Part shown: positions 44,149 through 53,896 of the stretch, one piece after another
Numbering within the stretch: position 1 is the stretch's first letter
Layout of the letters: each line of letters begins with the position of its first letter
Assembly: GCA_900545915.1 (NCBI GenBank)
Contig: URAV01000014.1
Location: 1-64,000 of the forward strand
Direction: 5' to 3'
Length of the DNA: 64,000 nucleotides
DNA from: an uncultured Porphyromonadaceae bacterium
GTDB taxonomy: Bacteria > Bacteroidota > Bacteroidia > Bacteroidales > Coprobacteraceae
The notes under the pieces: generated by a model
The model's input: the letters and a program-made list of their open reading frames with translations, nothing else
Told to the model about the DNA's origin: nothing
Databases searched by the model: none
Position numbers and translations under genes: made by a program

Positions 44149-44185
44149 GACTCCTAAAAGTCACGTAAAACGACTTTTAGGAGTC
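44149..44185 (-). terminator. Terminator of gdhA
   Basis: Perfect 14-bp stem (GACTCCTAAAAGTC and complement) with a 9-base loop, about 44 bases beyond the gdhA stop. On the minus strand it is followed by TTTTCACATTC. Confidence 0.85.
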
Positions 44186-44228
44186 TCTTCAGATACGATT
44201 TTCAAGAAATATGTCTTTATGTCTGAAT

Positions 44229-45563
44229 TTAGATGATACCTTGAGCCATCATTGCCTTTGCAACTTTCATAAATCCGGCGATATTAGCACCTTTCATATA
44301 ATTGATATATCCGTCTTTTTCAGTACCGTATTTTACACATTGGTGATGAATATCGCTCATGATCTGATGCAGTTTGGCATCAACCTCTTCGGCAGACCAA
44401 CTGATATGCATGGCATTTTGGGTCATTTCAAGTCCGGATGTCGCAACACCTCCTGCGTTTACAGCCTTTCCCGGGCCATACATGATACGGTGTTTGATAA
44501 ACAAATTTATTGCTTCGGGGCGACAGCCCATATTCGAAATTTCTCCTACACAGATAACTCCGTTAGCGATTAGTTGCTTAGCGTCGTTCTCGTCCAGTTC
44601 GTTTTGAGTAGCACAAGGAAGAGCGATGTCGACTTTTTGCTCCCAAGGTCGTTTATCCGGAAAAAACTCTACTCCGAATTTTTCGGCATACGGGGCAACG
44701 ATATCATTCCCTGAGCTGCGGAGTTCGAGCATGTAATCGATTTTTTCACCGGAGACTCCGGCTGGATCATAAATGTAACCGTCAGGTCCTGATAAAGTAA
44801 CGACTTTAGCACCCAATTCGGTTGCTTTGGTTACTGCTCCCCATGCTACATTTCCAAAACCGCTTACGGCAATAGTTTTTCCTTTAATTTCTATTCCTTT
44901 GGTCGATAACATCTGTTTTACGAAATATAATCCTCCGAATCCTGTGGCTTCGGGACGGATTAAAGACCCGCCGAACTCCAGACCTTTACCTGTAAATGTG
45001 CCAGTATTTTCTCGTTTCAGTTTTTTATACATTCCGTACATATAACCCACTTCGCGACCGCCTACGCCTATATCGCCGGCAGGAACATCGGTGTCAGGAC
45101 CTATATGCCGCCATAATTCGAGCATGAAAGCTTGGCAGAAACGCATTATTTCACCATCGGACTTTCCTCGCGGACTGAAGTCCGATCCGCCTTTAGCTCC
45201 GCCCATAGGCAGGGTTGTCAATGCATTCTTAAATGTCTGTTCGAATCCTAAAAATTTCAGAATAGACAGGTTTACGGAAGCATGAAATCTTATACCGCCT
45301 TTGTACGGGCCTATCGCATTATTAAATTGTATGCGGTATCCGAGATTTACTTGAACATTGCCTTTGTCGTCTACCCAAGGAACTTTAAATGTAAATATCC
45401 GGTCAGGTTCGACAAGTCGTTCTATGATTTTAGCTTTTTCAAATTCGGGGTGTTCATTATAGGTTTCCTCGATCGATAGGAGTACCTCGTGGACAGCTTG
45501 GAGATACTCCGGTTCACCCGGGTGTTTAGCCTCGAGCGATGCCATGATGTCTTTTATGTTCAT
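44229..45563 (-). CDS. gdhA: NADP-type glutamate dehydrogenase, 444 aa
   Basis: Converts 2-oxoglutarate and ammonium to glutamate; the main ammonium-assimilation route in gut Bacteroidales. Hexameric type: the N-terminal domain has PYKGGIRFHASVNLSILKFL, the catalytic Lys loop PMGGAKGGSDF and DVPAGDIGVGGREVGYM. The Rossmann domain has AVSGFGNVAWGAVTKA and ends in GGVATSGLEMTQNAMHISWS. Full length. Single-gene unit with its own -7 element upstream and terminator downstream. Confidence 0.96.
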   Translation of the reverse strand: MNIKDIMASLEAKHPGEPEYLQAVHEVLLSIEETYNEHPEFEKAKIIERLVEPDRIFTFKVPWVDDKGNVQVNLGYRIQFNNAIGPYKGGIRFHASVNLSILKFLGFEQTFKNALTTLPMGGAKGGSDFSPRGKSDGEIMRFCQAFMLELWRHIGPDTDVPAGDIGVGGREVGYMYGMYKKLKRENTGTFTGKGLEFGGSLIRPEATGFGGLYFVKQMLSTKGIEIKGKTIAVSGFGNVAWGAVTKATELGAKVVTLSGPDGYIYDPAGVSGEKIDYMLELRSSGNDIVAPYAEKFGVEFFPDKRPWEQKVDIALPCATQNELDENDAKQLIANGVICVGEISNMGCRPEAINLFIKHRIMYGPGKAVNAGGVATSGLEMTQNAMHISWSAEEVDAKLHQIMSDIHHQCVKYGTEKDGYINYMKGANIAGFMKVAKAMMAQGII

Positions 45564-45632
45564 AGCGATGTGTTTTTATAAGGTTACTTATTTATTTTTA
45601 AGAGCTTTGGATAGTACCTTTAGCCCTTATTG

Positions 45633-45640
45633 CAAATTTA
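45633..45640 (-). promoter_or_regulatory. Putative -7 element of gdhA
   Basis: TAAATTTG on the minus strand, 69 bases before the gdhA start. It lies back to back with the plus-strand element at 45673. Confidence 0.45.
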
Positions 45641-45672
45641 ATCATTTATGCGGATAAAAAAATTATTTTTGC

Positions 45673-45680
45673 TAAATTTG
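45673..45680 (+). promoter_or_regulatory. Putative -7 element of the PEP/pyruvate-binding gene
   Basis: TAAATTTG on the plus strand, 60 bases before the ATG at 45741, exact to TAnnTTTG. Confidence 0.45.
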
Positions 45681-45740
45681 AACATCGAAGAGCTAAAATA
45701 AATTTTAGCATTTTGTAATCTGAATATACCGAAATTGATT

Positions 45741-48719
45741 ATGGAAACTCAAAATATAAAGCAATTATATTTAAAAGACACCTCTTTTGCTAACTTAATG
45801 CAAAAACGAATCTTTAATGTGTTGCTTATTGCCAGTCGTTATGACGCTTTTATTCTTGAAGAGGACGGGCGTGTGGACGAACAGATTTTTTTCGAATATA
45901 CGTCTTTGAACTTGAGTTCGCCTCCTCGAGTTACTCAGGCAAATAGTTTTGACGAAGCTTTTCGGGAACTATCCGGAAAACGTTATGACCTGATAATTGC
46001 CATGCCGGGAATTGAAAATAGTGATACGTTCGAGAAAGCGAAGGAGATAAAAAGCATTTATCCCGATATTCCTATCGTGGTGTTAACTCCGTTCTCTCAG
46101 GAAGTATCGCGGCGGATCAGTAACGAGGATCTCAGTGGTGTCGATTATGTATTCAGTTGGCTTGGGAATGCTGATCTTTTGCTGGCTATCATCAAATTGA
46201 TAGAAGACAAAATGAATGCTGAGGAGGATATAAATTCCGTAGGAGTGCAAGTAATTTTGCTGGTAGAAGATTCGATTCGTTTTTATTCTTCTATTTTGCC
46301 GCATCTTTATAAATTTGTATTGAAACAGTCGCAAATATTCTCGACCGAAGCTTTGAATCAGCATGAGCAGATGCTCAGGATGCGCGGACGTCCTAAAATA
46401 AAGCTTGCCCGTACCTATGAAGAGGCGGTTGCGATCTATAATAAGTATCCTAATAATATGTTGGGAATCGTTACCGATGTCTCTTTTAAGAGAGCTGGAG
46501 AAAAAGATAAGAAAGCCGGTTTGAAATTTTGTTCTTATATACGAGAGAAAGATGAATTTCTGCCGATTATAATCGAGTCTTCAGAGGTGGAGAATCAAAA
46601 AGACGCGATGTTTCTGAATGCTTGTTTTTTGGATAAGAACTCTAAAAAGTTACCTGTCGATTTGCGTAAAACTATTCTTCGGAATTTTGGTTTCGGAGAT
46701 TTCGAGTTTATCAATCCTCATACAGGAGAAGTTATTGCGACGGTACGTAATCTGAAAGATTTGCAAAATACGATAATGTCTATTCCCGATGATTCGTTAT
46801 ATTATCATGGTTCTCGTAATCATATTTCTCGCTGGCTTTATTCCCGGGCGATGTTTCCGATAGCCGAATTGCTCCGCCAGAAACAATTTACCGACATTAG
46901 CGAATCGCAAGAAATGCGACAGCTTATTTTTGATGCTATCGTACAGTATCGTAAAATGAAAAATCGAGGAGTCGTTGCTATTTTTCAACGAGAGAGATTC
47001 GATAAATATTCTAATTTTGCCCGTATAGGACAAGGGTCTTTAGGGGGAAAGGGACGAGGACTTGCGTTTATCGATTCTATGATCAAGCGGCATCCGATAC
47101 TTGAGAATTATGAGGGCGTGAGTGTCTCGATTCCTAAAACGGTGGTTCTTTGCACCGATATTTTCGATGAGTTTATGGAGACGAATAATCTTTATCAGAT
47201 TGCATTGTCCGACCTGCCTGATGAGGATATTCTGGAATATTTTTTGAAAGCTAAATTACCGGATAAATTGGTCGATGATTTTATGGCATTTTTCGAAGTG
47301 GTAGGGCGTCCTATCGCGATTCGTTCGTCCAGTCTGCTCGAAGATTCTCATTACCAGCCTTTCGCAGGAATATATTCGACTTATATGATTCCCTTTCTTG
47401 AAGATAAAGATGAAATGCTCCGGTTGTTGAGCGATGCTATTAAAGGGGTATATGCTTCTGTTTTTTATGCCGACAGCAAAGCATATATGACCGCAACATC
47501 TAATGTAATCGATCAGGAAAAGATGGCGATTATTTTGCAGGAAGTGGTGGGCTCGCAATATGGAGATCGTTATTATCCGTCTTTTGCCGGAGTAGGAAGA
47601 TCTTTGAATTATTATCCGATTAATGATGAGAAAGCGGAAGACGGAGTCGTTGACGTTGCCGTGGGGTTAGGAAAATATATCGTCGATGGGGGGCGGAGTT
47701 TACGTTTTTCGCCTAAACATCCGTGTAATGTATTGCAAACCAGTACGCTCGATTTGGCGCTTAGCGATACTCAAACGCGTTTTTATGCTCTTGATTTGAA
47801 AAGCATGGGAAAAACTTTTTCGATCGATGATAGTTTTAATTTGTTGAAGTTATCTATCCGAGACGCAGAAAAAGATAATTCGTTACGCGGTATGGTTTCG
47901 ACTTTTGACCCGTATGATCAGATAATCCGTGACGGATATTATGAAGGAGGAAGAAAAGTCGTTACCTTTGCAAATATCTTGCAACATGGGGTATTTCCTT
48001 TAGCTGAATTATTAAAAATGATGCTGGAGTTCGGGTCTCAGGAGATGGGACGTCCTGTAGAGATAGAATTTGCCGCGAATCTGCCCAATCAGGAACACAA
48101 ACAGGGAACGTTGTATTGGTTGCAGATACGTCCTATCGTAGATACGAAAGAAATGCGAGATGACGAAATCGGAGAGGTGAGGGATGAGGACTTGCTTTTA
48201 AAGACCGACTCGGCATTAGGGCATGGCATTATGGATAATATATGTCATGTGGTATATGTAAAAAGCGATAATTTCAGGTCTTCGAATAATTCTTTGATAG
48301 CAAGAGAAATAGAGAAGATCAACCGTATGTTTACCGAACGGGGTGAAAATTATATATTGGTAGGACCGGGACGTTGGGGATCGAGTGATACAGCTCTCGG
48401 AATACCTGTTAAATGGCCTCATATTTCTAACTCGAAGCTTATTGTCGAGACGGCGTTGGCCGGTTATCATATAGAGCCGAGTCAAGGGACTCATTTTTTT
48501 CAGAATCTAACTTCTTTCGGGGTAGGATACTTTACCATAAATCCTTCTTCAAAAGAATGTTTGTTCGATGAGGAATATTTAAACCGTCTGGATGCGGAAC
48601 AGGAGACCGATTTTCTTCGGGTTGTGCGGTTCGAACATCCGGTAATAGTAAAGATAAACGGGAAAAAAAGCATTGGTATTGTTATAAAACCGGATGCTGG
48701 AAATGTAAAAGAAAAGTAA
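45741..48719 (+). CDS. PEP/pyruvate-binding protein with receiver-like N-terminus, 992 aa
   Basis: Residues ~20-150 (FNVLLIASRYDAFIL, YDLIIAMPGIEN) and ~175-310 (VQVILLVEDSIRFYSSIL, GIVTDVSF) look like two receiver-like domains. They are followed by a PPDK/PEP-synthase ATP-grasp domain (GSLGGKGRGLAFIDSM, PIAIRSSSLLEDSHYQPFAG, QEVVGSQYGDRYYPSFAGV). The phosphohistidine and PEP-binding domains of true PEP synthase are not recognisable. The C-terminal ~180 residues (GPGRWGSSD, PSQGTHFFQNLTSFGVGYF) are a family-specific end. It may phosphorylate or bind nucleotide under the control of the receiver part. Co-transcribed with the coiled-coil gene 21 bases downstream. Role unknown. Confidence 0.8.
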   Translation: METQNIKQLYLKDTSFANLMQKRIFNVLLIASRYDAFILEEDGRVDEQIFFEYTSLNLSSPPRVTQANSFDEAFRELSGKRYDLIIAMPGIENSDTFEKAKEIKSIYPDIPIVVLTPFSQEVSRRISNEDLSGVDYVFSWLGNADLLLAIIKLIEDKMNAEEDINSVGVQVILLVEDSIRFYSSILPHLYKFVLKQSQIFSTEALNQHEQMLRMRGRPKIKLARTYEEAVAIYNKYPNNMLGIVTDVSFKRAGEKDKKAGLKFCSYIREKDEFLPIIIESSEVENQKDAMFLNACFLDKNSKKLPVDLRKTILRNFGFGDFEFINPHTGEVIATVRNLKDLQNTIMSIPDDSLYYHGSRNHISRWLYSRAMFPIAELLRQKQFTDISESQEMRQLIFDAIVQYRKMKNRGVVAIFQRERFDKYSNFARIGQGSLGGKGRGLAFIDSMIKRHPILENYEGVSVSIPKTVVLCTDIFDEFMETNNLYQIALSDLPDEDILEYFLKAKLPDKLVDDFMAFFEVVGRPIAIRSSSLLEDSHYQPFAGIYSTYMIPFLEDKDEMLRLLSDAIKGVYASVFYADSKAYMTATSNVIDQEKMAIILQEVVGSQYGDRYYPSFAGVGRSLNYYPINDEKAEDGVVDVAVGLGKYIVDGGRSLRFSPKHPCNVLQTSTLDLALSDTQTRFYALDLKSMGKTFSIDDSFNLLKLSIRDAEKDNSLRGMVSTFDPYDQIIRDGYYEGGRKVVTFANILQHGVFPLAELLKMMLEFGSQEMGRPVEIEFAANLPNQEHKQGTLYWLQIRPIVDTKEMRDDEIGEVRDEDLLLKTDSALGHGIMDNICHVVYVKSDNFRSSNNSLIAREIEKINRMFTERGENYILVGPGRWGSSDTALGIPVKWPHISNSKLIVETALAGYHIEPSQGTHFFQNLTSFGVGYFTINPSSKECLFDEEYLNRLDAEQETDFLRVVRFEHPVIVKINGKKSIGIVIKPDAGNVKEK

Positions 48720-48740
48720 AATAATTTATATAAAACGGGA

Positions 48741-50495
48741 ATGAAGTCAAAATTTATGAAATCGATGCAATTGTTGTGGCAAGCTTCTCCGACTGTGGAT
48801 GAGGAAGACGAAACACTCCGAGAGAAAGAAAATGCCCGGCAGGATTGTTCTGTTGACCCGAATTTGGCAAAAGAATATGTGCGGGCTCTTACCGAAGAAC
48901 AGATACCGCAACCGTTATTGGATAAGATGGCGGATCTCATCAACGAGTCTATTCCCGAATTGGTCCGTCAGTCGATAGATAAAGAAGCTGAGAAACGGAA
49001 TATCTATAATCATTTGTTGTCTCCCTTTACCGATTATATCCGATTTATATACGAGAAAATACAAACAGAAGGCTCTTCGCAGTGGAAACAAGACGAGATT
49101 CGGTTGAAGGATCAGGTAAAAGAGTTGAATGACTATATACATGAACTTTCTTCGAAACAGGAAGAGTTCCAAAGCCAGTATTTAAGCGCCGAACGGCAAA
49201 AGAGGGCATTGGGTGAGCGGGTTCATGAATTGGAAATGCGTATCGTGACTTTTGAGGCTGAAAAGGAGCAAAGCGATATGGAAAAAAGTGCGTTGAACAA
49301 TAAGCTTAAAGTTGCGGCTGTGCAGGAAAAAAATAAGGCGGATGAGTTAGCTGCTTTGCAGGAAGAAAAATCTCGTCTTGAACAGGAATTGGTAAAAGCA
49401 CGACAAATCGATCAGTCTTTTCCCGATAAATTGCGAGAAGCTACCGAAAAGGCGAACAGTTTGCAGAAACAGCTGGATACTATTGTTGCAAAACAACAAG
49501 ATGCCGATAATGCTTTGGGTATTTTGCAAACTGAAAATACCGGATTGCGGGAGGAAATTGATCGGATAATGATCGAGAATAAAGATTTGCATGAATCTCT
49601 GACAAAAGTATTGCATGCTAAGGATGATGCCGTACGGCAGGCTGTGGAGAGAGAAGAAATGTTGAAGCGTAAAGTTGATTCTTTGTTATTGGAGAAACAA
49701 CAACTTTCCGACTTGTCGGTTTCTAAGGAAAATGAAATAGAATCTGTTCGAAATGAACTGCGTGTATTGACCGAAGAGCTGGAAAAACAGAAAAGTGCCG
49801 ATGAGATGTTGAATGAAACTCTTGATGCAAAAGCTCGTTTGGAGGCGGCTCTTTCAGAATCGGAAGATCAAATGCGCTCTTTAAAACAGAATATCGAAAA
49901 TGAAGAGCGTAGGAGTGGAGAATTGCAGTCTTCTGTGAAATTATTGGAAAGTCGGATTGACCTTTTGGAAAAAGAAAAAAACGGTGTATCGGCATTATTA
50001 GAAAAAAAATCGGCTGAATTGGAAATTCAGCGGAAACAGTCTGAAGAAATCGGTGCGAGTCTTAAGGATATGGCAGATCTTAAACATCAATTGTTAGTTG
50101 CTAACGATATGTTGGCTGCAGTGAAATCGCAACGGCAGGAATTGTTTGCAGAGATAGAAAAAGAGAAGTCGGAACGAACGGAATTGCAACAGAAATTGTT
50201 AGTATCTGAAGAGACGGTTCGGCAGTTTGAGAACGATCAGCAGATCGATAGAAAAAATATCCGGGCATTGATGGCAGAGATAGATGCCCTGAAAGACGAA
50301 CTGAAAAAAAATACTCGGGACAGTCGATTTTTAGATGAACCCGAAGAACTCGATTGGTTAGTTCCTACACGTCCTGATACGCCGGAAGAAATAGCTCGTA
50401 AAAAAGCGGAGAAGAAACTGCAGGAGAAAGAACTGATGGCAGAGGAAGAAAAGACAGAGATAAAACCGGATCCGTCGCAAATGAGTTTATGGTAA
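48741..50495 (+). CDS. Long coiled-coil protein, 584 aa
   Basis: A globular N-terminal ~115 residues (LLDKMADLINESIPELVRQS, YNHLLSPFTDYIRFIYEKI) are followed by ~400 residues of near-continuous heptad repeats rich in Glu, Lys, Leu and Gln. A short acidic tail follows (LDEPEELDWLVPTRPDTPEE). No signal peptide or membrane helix. Immediately downstream of the receiver/PEP-binding gene and probably its partner. It could be a scaffold or chromosome/cell-shape protein; no known family recognised. Confidence 0.75.
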   Translation: MKSKFMKSMQLLWQASPTVDEEDETLREKENARQDCSVDPNLAKEYVRALTEEQIPQPLLDKMADLINESIPELVRQSIDKEAEKRNIYNHLLSPFTDYIRFIYEKIQTEGSSQWKQDEIRLKDQVKELNDYIHELSSKQEEFQSQYLSAERQKRALGERVHELEMRIVTFEAEKEQSDMEKSALNNKLKVAAVQEKNKADELAALQEEKSRLEQELVKARQIDQSFPDKLREATEKANSLQKQLDTIVAKQQDADNALGILQTENTGLREEIDRIMIENKDLHESLTKVLHAKDDAVRQAVEREEMLKRKVDSLLLEKQQLSDLSVSKENEIESVRNELRVLTEELEKQKSADEMLNETLDAKARLEAALSESEDQMRSLKQNIENEERRSGELQSSVKLLESRIDLLEKEKNGVSALLEKKSAELEIQRKQSEEIGASLKDMADLKHQLLVANDMLAAVKSQRQELFAEIEKEKSERTELQQKLLVSEETVRQFENDQQIDRKNIRALMAEIDALKDELKKNTRDSRFLDEPEELDWLVPTRPDTPEEIARKKAEKKLQEKELMAEEEKTEIKPDPSQMSLW

Positions 50496-50513
50496 TTTAA
50501 ATGTAATAAAAAT

Positions 50514-51014
50514 ATGCACAAGATTGATATTTCTGTATTGAAAGATAATGTTATAGATCTTATCGGAAAACAATGGATGTTGATCACGGCCGGAAATATA
50601 GACCATTATAATACGATGACGGCCAGTTGGGGGACAATCGGTTTCTTATGGGGTAAGCCGGTTGCTTGTGTTGTTATACGCCCTCAGAGATACACTCTTG
50701 AATTTGTAGAAAAGGAAGAGTGTTTTACTCTCTCTTTTTTTAATGAGCAGTATCGGAATGCCCTTAAATTGTGCGGTACGAAATCTGGACGGGAAATAGA
50801 TAAGGCAAAAGTAGCGGGTATAACTCCTTTTGAACTTTCCCAAGGATGCGTTGCATTTAAAGAAGCACGATTAATTTTTAAATGTCGTAAGTTATATTGT
50901 GGTCAGTTACAAAAAAATTCTTTTATTGATAAATCTATTTTGGAAACTTGGTATCCTTCCCGAGACCTGCATAAAATATTTATTGGGGAAATAGAAGAGG
51001 TCTGGGAAGAATGA
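50514..51014 (+). CDS. Flavin reductase-like FMN-binding protein, 166 aa
   Basis: Split-barrel flavin reductase family. Characteristic ITAGNIDHYNTMTASWGTIG near the N-terminus, then KPVACVVIRPQRYTLEFVEK and FTLSFFNEQYRNALKLCGTKSGREIDK. It binds FMN and may reduce free flavin with NAD(P)H. It follows the coiled-coil gene by 18 bases, likely as the third gene of the operon, and ends 2 bases before a convergent gene. Confidence 0.88.
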   Translation: MHKIDISVLKDNVIDLIGKQWMLITAGNIDHYNTMTASWGTIGFLWGKPVACVVIRPQRYTLEFVEKEECFTLSFFNEQYRNALKLCGTKSGREIDKAKVAGITPFELSQGCVAFKEARLIFKCRKLYCGQLQKNSFIDKSILETWYPSRDLHKIFIGEIEEVWEE

Positions 51015-51016
51015 CC

Positions 51017-51280
51017 TTAATTTGTTAGTTGTTGAGCGGGTGCTGAAGGGTTCTCGTTTTTTTCTTCAATAACCATAGACAGTACTGTTTGTAGGAATTT
51101 TATTTGTTCTACGGGTAAATTTCTGGCTATGGTTTCTATCATTATAGCAATCTCCTCAAGCGTGAAAGTTGCTCCTCCTGTAATCGTATGCGATACTTCA
51201 CTGAAGAAAATCCCATAATTGACATGTTCTTCTTCGCACTTTTGTTGTAAAGCGATAGCCAGCTTTTTTATCTCATTCAT
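51017..51280 (-). CDS. Conserved hypothetical small protein, 87 aa
   Basis: Soluble helical protein (KLAIALQQKCEEEHVNYGIF, FTLEEIAIMIETIARNLPVE, FLQTVLSMVIEE). No catalytic motif. It diverges from the HTH gene at 51436, with a candidate operator in between. A real gene is likely from its codon pattern and tidy ends. Function unknown. Confidence 0.6.
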   Translation of the reverse strand: MNEIKKLAIALQQKCEEEHVNYGIFFSEVSHTITGGATFTLEEIAIMIETIARNLPVEQIKFLQTVLSMVIEEKNENPSAPAQQLTN

Positions 51281-51344
51281 AATGCCGGTTTTTGTGGTTA
51301 AAAATCTTTTATCTGTTTATGTCGGGTGATGATAAATCTTCAAA

Positions 51345-51379
51345 ATTTTGTATATTAGTTATTGCAAAACTAACAAAAT
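51345..51379. promoter_or_regulatory. Interrupted inverted repeat, candidate operator of the HTH gene
   Basis: ATTTTGT-(4 bases)-TAGTT is mirrored by AACTAACAAAAT across a short spacer, in the gap between the divergent genes at 51280 and 51436. Its place suits autoregulation. Confidence 0.4.
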
Positions 51380-51435
51380 AGTTCTCTGTTTTTGCACAAA
51401 TAAGTACAAATTTATCGATTAAATATTATTTTAAC

Positions 51436-51885
51436 ATGGCTGTGACGAAAAAAATTGTCTATTCCGGAGATAAATTCAGGGAATATTTAAACCGGCATAA
51501 GATAACTTATCAAGAAGCTTCTCTACAATTAGGTATAGATAAGAATACGATCGGAAAAGCAGTCAGAGGTGGAAACCTGAATTTGAATGTTTTATTGACG
51601 ATTTGTAATTTCTATGGTTTAGATATCTCGGAATTTTTTAAATCAGAAACTCTTTCCGACAAAAATAACGGAGGATATCCCGCTTCGGTATCGTTGTCCG
51701 ATCTTTCCAAGACTGTTCCTTTTGTTGCGGAAGAGGTTGCCGGATATATTGTCAAGAATGGGGTTTCTCCGGAAATAGAAGAGCTGATTCTTTCGAAAGA
51801 TAAAGAAATATCGTTGTTGAAAGAAATGAACAATTTGTATAAAGAGAGACTTGATCTCTATCAAAAGAAATTATTTTCTATCTGA
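51436..51885 (+). CDS. XRE-family helix-turn-helix regulator with coiled-coil end, 149 aa
   Basis: N-terminal HTH (FREYLNRHKITYQEASLQLG, DKNTIGKAVRGGNLNLNVLL) followed by a middle segment (LSDLSKTVPFVAEEVAGYIV) and a C-terminal coiled coil (LILSKDKEISLLKEMNNLYK). The same build, HTH plus a KDKEI-type helix, is seen in the XRE protein at 42225. Its target is not evident; the inverted repeat just upstream suggests autoregulation. Bases 51886-52091 after it show nothing clear. Confidence 0.75.
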   Translation: MAVTKKIVYSGDKFREYLNRHKITYQEASLQLGIDKNTIGKAVRGGNLNLNVLLTICNFYGLDISEFFKSETLSDKNNGGYPASVSLSDLSKTVPFVAEEVAGYIVKNGVSPEIEELILSKDKEISLLKEMNNLYKERLDLYQKKLFSI

Positions 51886-52091
51886 TCCTATTTTTGTAGT
51901 TTAAAAACTCGGATAGACAGACGAGTTTCCTCTTGTTTTTGTTCGGTATATTCTGCGAAATCTAAATATTATATCCTAAATAATAGAAATTATAAGTTAA
52001 TTATTATTAAATAATTTATTTGCAAGAGGTTCTTTGAAGTCTCGTTGGAAATAGAATAAAAAGGTTTTCAAGATAGTTTTAGGAAGACATT

Positions 52092-52832
52092 TTATTTTTC
52101 TCCTATATAGATAGAACATATTCCGAAAGTCAGTTTTTTGCAGTAGGTTTTTGAAAACCCGGCTTTATGAAATATTTTCAACATTTCTTCTCCTTGCGGA
52201 ACGGCAGCGATTGATCGGGGTAGGTACGTATAGGCTTGACTGTCTTTGGTAAACAGTTTTCCCATTAATGGGATAATATGGAATGTATATAATCGGTAAA
52301 GTTGTTTGAATGGAAAATGTTCGGGGGTCGAGAATTCGATCACTACCAACGTACCTCCGGGTTTCAATACCCGATACATCTCGGAGTATCCTTTTTCCAA
52401 ATGTTCAAAATTGCGAACGCCGAAAGATACCGTAATCGCATCGAATGTATTGTCTGCAAATGACAATGAGAGACAGTCCTCGCAGAAGAACTTTATTTTG
52501 TCATTGAGATGGTATTCATCTATTTTTTTGCGGGCTATATTTAGCATTCCTTCCGACAGGTCTATCCCCGTAATACTTTCGGGAGAAAACATTTTTTCCA
52601 TGAGCAGAGGCAAGTCTCCCGTGCCGGTAGCAATGTCGAGTATTGTTTTGGGGTGATATGCTGCGAGCCGTTTCATCGCCGCACGTCTCCATTGTTTGTC
52701 TATACCGAAAGTCATCATTCTGTTCAGCATGTCGTATGTCGGGGCAATTGTGTCGAACATTTGCCGGACTTGAGAACTTTTTGACTCTTTTTTATTATAG
52801 GGAAGTATCGATTCTGCTTTGTATTTATCCAT
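52092..52832 (-). CDS. ubiE: Menaquinone C-methyltransferase UbiE/MenG, 246 aa
   Basis: SAM-dependent methyltransferase for the last step of menaquinone synthesis. Motif I ILDIATGTGDLPLLM, motif II LSFADNTFDAITVSFGVRNF and RVLKPGGTLVVIEFSTP are all present. The N-terminal MFDTIAPTYDMLNRMMTFGID is typical of UbiE. The start is placed at MDKYKAES (52832); a longer frame to 52895 adds only hydrophobic non-homologous residues. Third gene of the minus-strand run phoH-purC-ubiE. Confidence 0.95.
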   Translation of the reverse strand: MDKYKAESILPYNKKESKSSQVRQMFDTIAPTYDMLNRMMTFGIDKQWRRAAMKRLAAYHPKTILDIATGTGDLPLLMEKMFSPESITGIDLSEGMLNIARKKIDEYHLNDKIKFFCEDCLSLSFADNTFDAITVSFGVRNFEHLEKGYSEMYRVLKPGGTLVVIEFSTPEHFPFKQLYRLYTFHIIPLMGKLFTKDSQAYTYLPRSIAAVPQGEEMLKIFHKAGFSKTYCKKLTFGICSIYIGEK

Positions 52833-52926
52833 AAAAAGGATTATTTGAAAAAATAATATTGAAAAGCAAAAGCCGAAGAACGTGTTTATCGGCAATTGCT
52901 TTTCATTGTATGATTTATTCCGGCAT

Positions 52927-53874
52927 TTATTGTTTGTTTAAAAAATCCGTGACATTACGCTCTATACGGGCGGCGACATTCTCGGTGTCAGCTTTGATAA
53001 ATTTTTCACCGACGATATGTTCATAAAGTTCTATATACCGTTCTGAGACGCTTTCGCAATATGCAGGAGTCATTTCCGGCACTTTTTGACCTTCTTTCCC
53101 TTGAAAACCGTTTTGGATAAGCCATTGACGGACGAATTCTTTAGAAAGCTGCCGTTGTTCTTCGCCTTTGGCAAGACGTTCGGCATAACCATCTGCATAA
53201 AAGTAACGAGAAGAGTCCGGTGTATGTATCTCGTCGATCAGGATGATTTTACCGTCTTTTTTCCCGAATTCATATTTTGTATCGACAAGAATCAATCCTT
53301 TTTCGGCAGCCATCTCACTCCCTCTCTTAAATAATGCTTGCGTATATTTCTCGAGTTGTTCGTAATCTTCTTTTGAAACGATGCCTTGTGCAATGATCTC
53401 TTCTTTCGAAATATTCTCATCATGGCCTTCTTCAGCCTTGGTTGTCGGAGTAATAATCGGAGTTTCGAATTTTTGATTCTCTATCATTCCTTCGGGTAAC
53501 GTAATACCGCATAATATCCGGTCTCCGGCTTTATAAGCCCGCCATGCACTGCCGGTCAGATAACCGCGAATAACCATTTCTACTTTAAACGGTTCGCAAC
53601 GTACGCCGACGGTAACCATCGGATCGGGAGTTGCGATTTTCCAGTTTGGGACAATGTCCGAAGTTGCATCGAGAAATTTTGCAGCAATTTGGTTCAATAC
53701 TTGTCCTTTATAAGGAATCCCTTCAGGAAGTATTACGTCGAAAGCGGAAATTCGGTCACTGGCGACCATTACCAACAGTTCGTCGTTGATATTGTACACA
53801 TCGCGTACTTTCCCGTGATATACACTTTTTTGACCCGGAAAGTTGAAGTCTGTTTTTACCAAAGCATTTTTCAT
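52927..53874 (-). CDS. purC: SAICAR synthetase, 315 aa
   Basis: Purine synthesis step 8: joins aspartate to CAIR with ATP. Recognisable blocks are [79 protein letters not shown] and TPDSSRYF. Length as in the longer bacterial/fungal type. It lies 22 bases after phoH on the same strand. Confidence 0.97.
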   Translation of the reverse strand: MKNALVKTDFNFPGQKSVYHGKVRDVYNINDELLVMVASDRISAFDVILPEGIPYKGQVLNQIAAKFLDATSDIVPNWKIATPDPMVTVGVRCEPFKVEMVIRGYLTGSAWRAYKAGDRILCGITLPEGMIENQKFETPIITPTTKAEEGHDENISKEEIIAQGIVSKEDYEQLEKYTQALFKRGSEMAAEKGLILVDTKYEFGKKDGKIILIDEIHTPDSSRYFYADGYAERLAKGEEQRQLSKEFVRQWLIQNGFQGKEGQKVPEMTPAYCESVSERYIELYEHIVGEKFIKADTENVAARIERNVTDFLNKQ

Positions 53875-53896
53875 TTCTGTAATACTTATTATGTTG

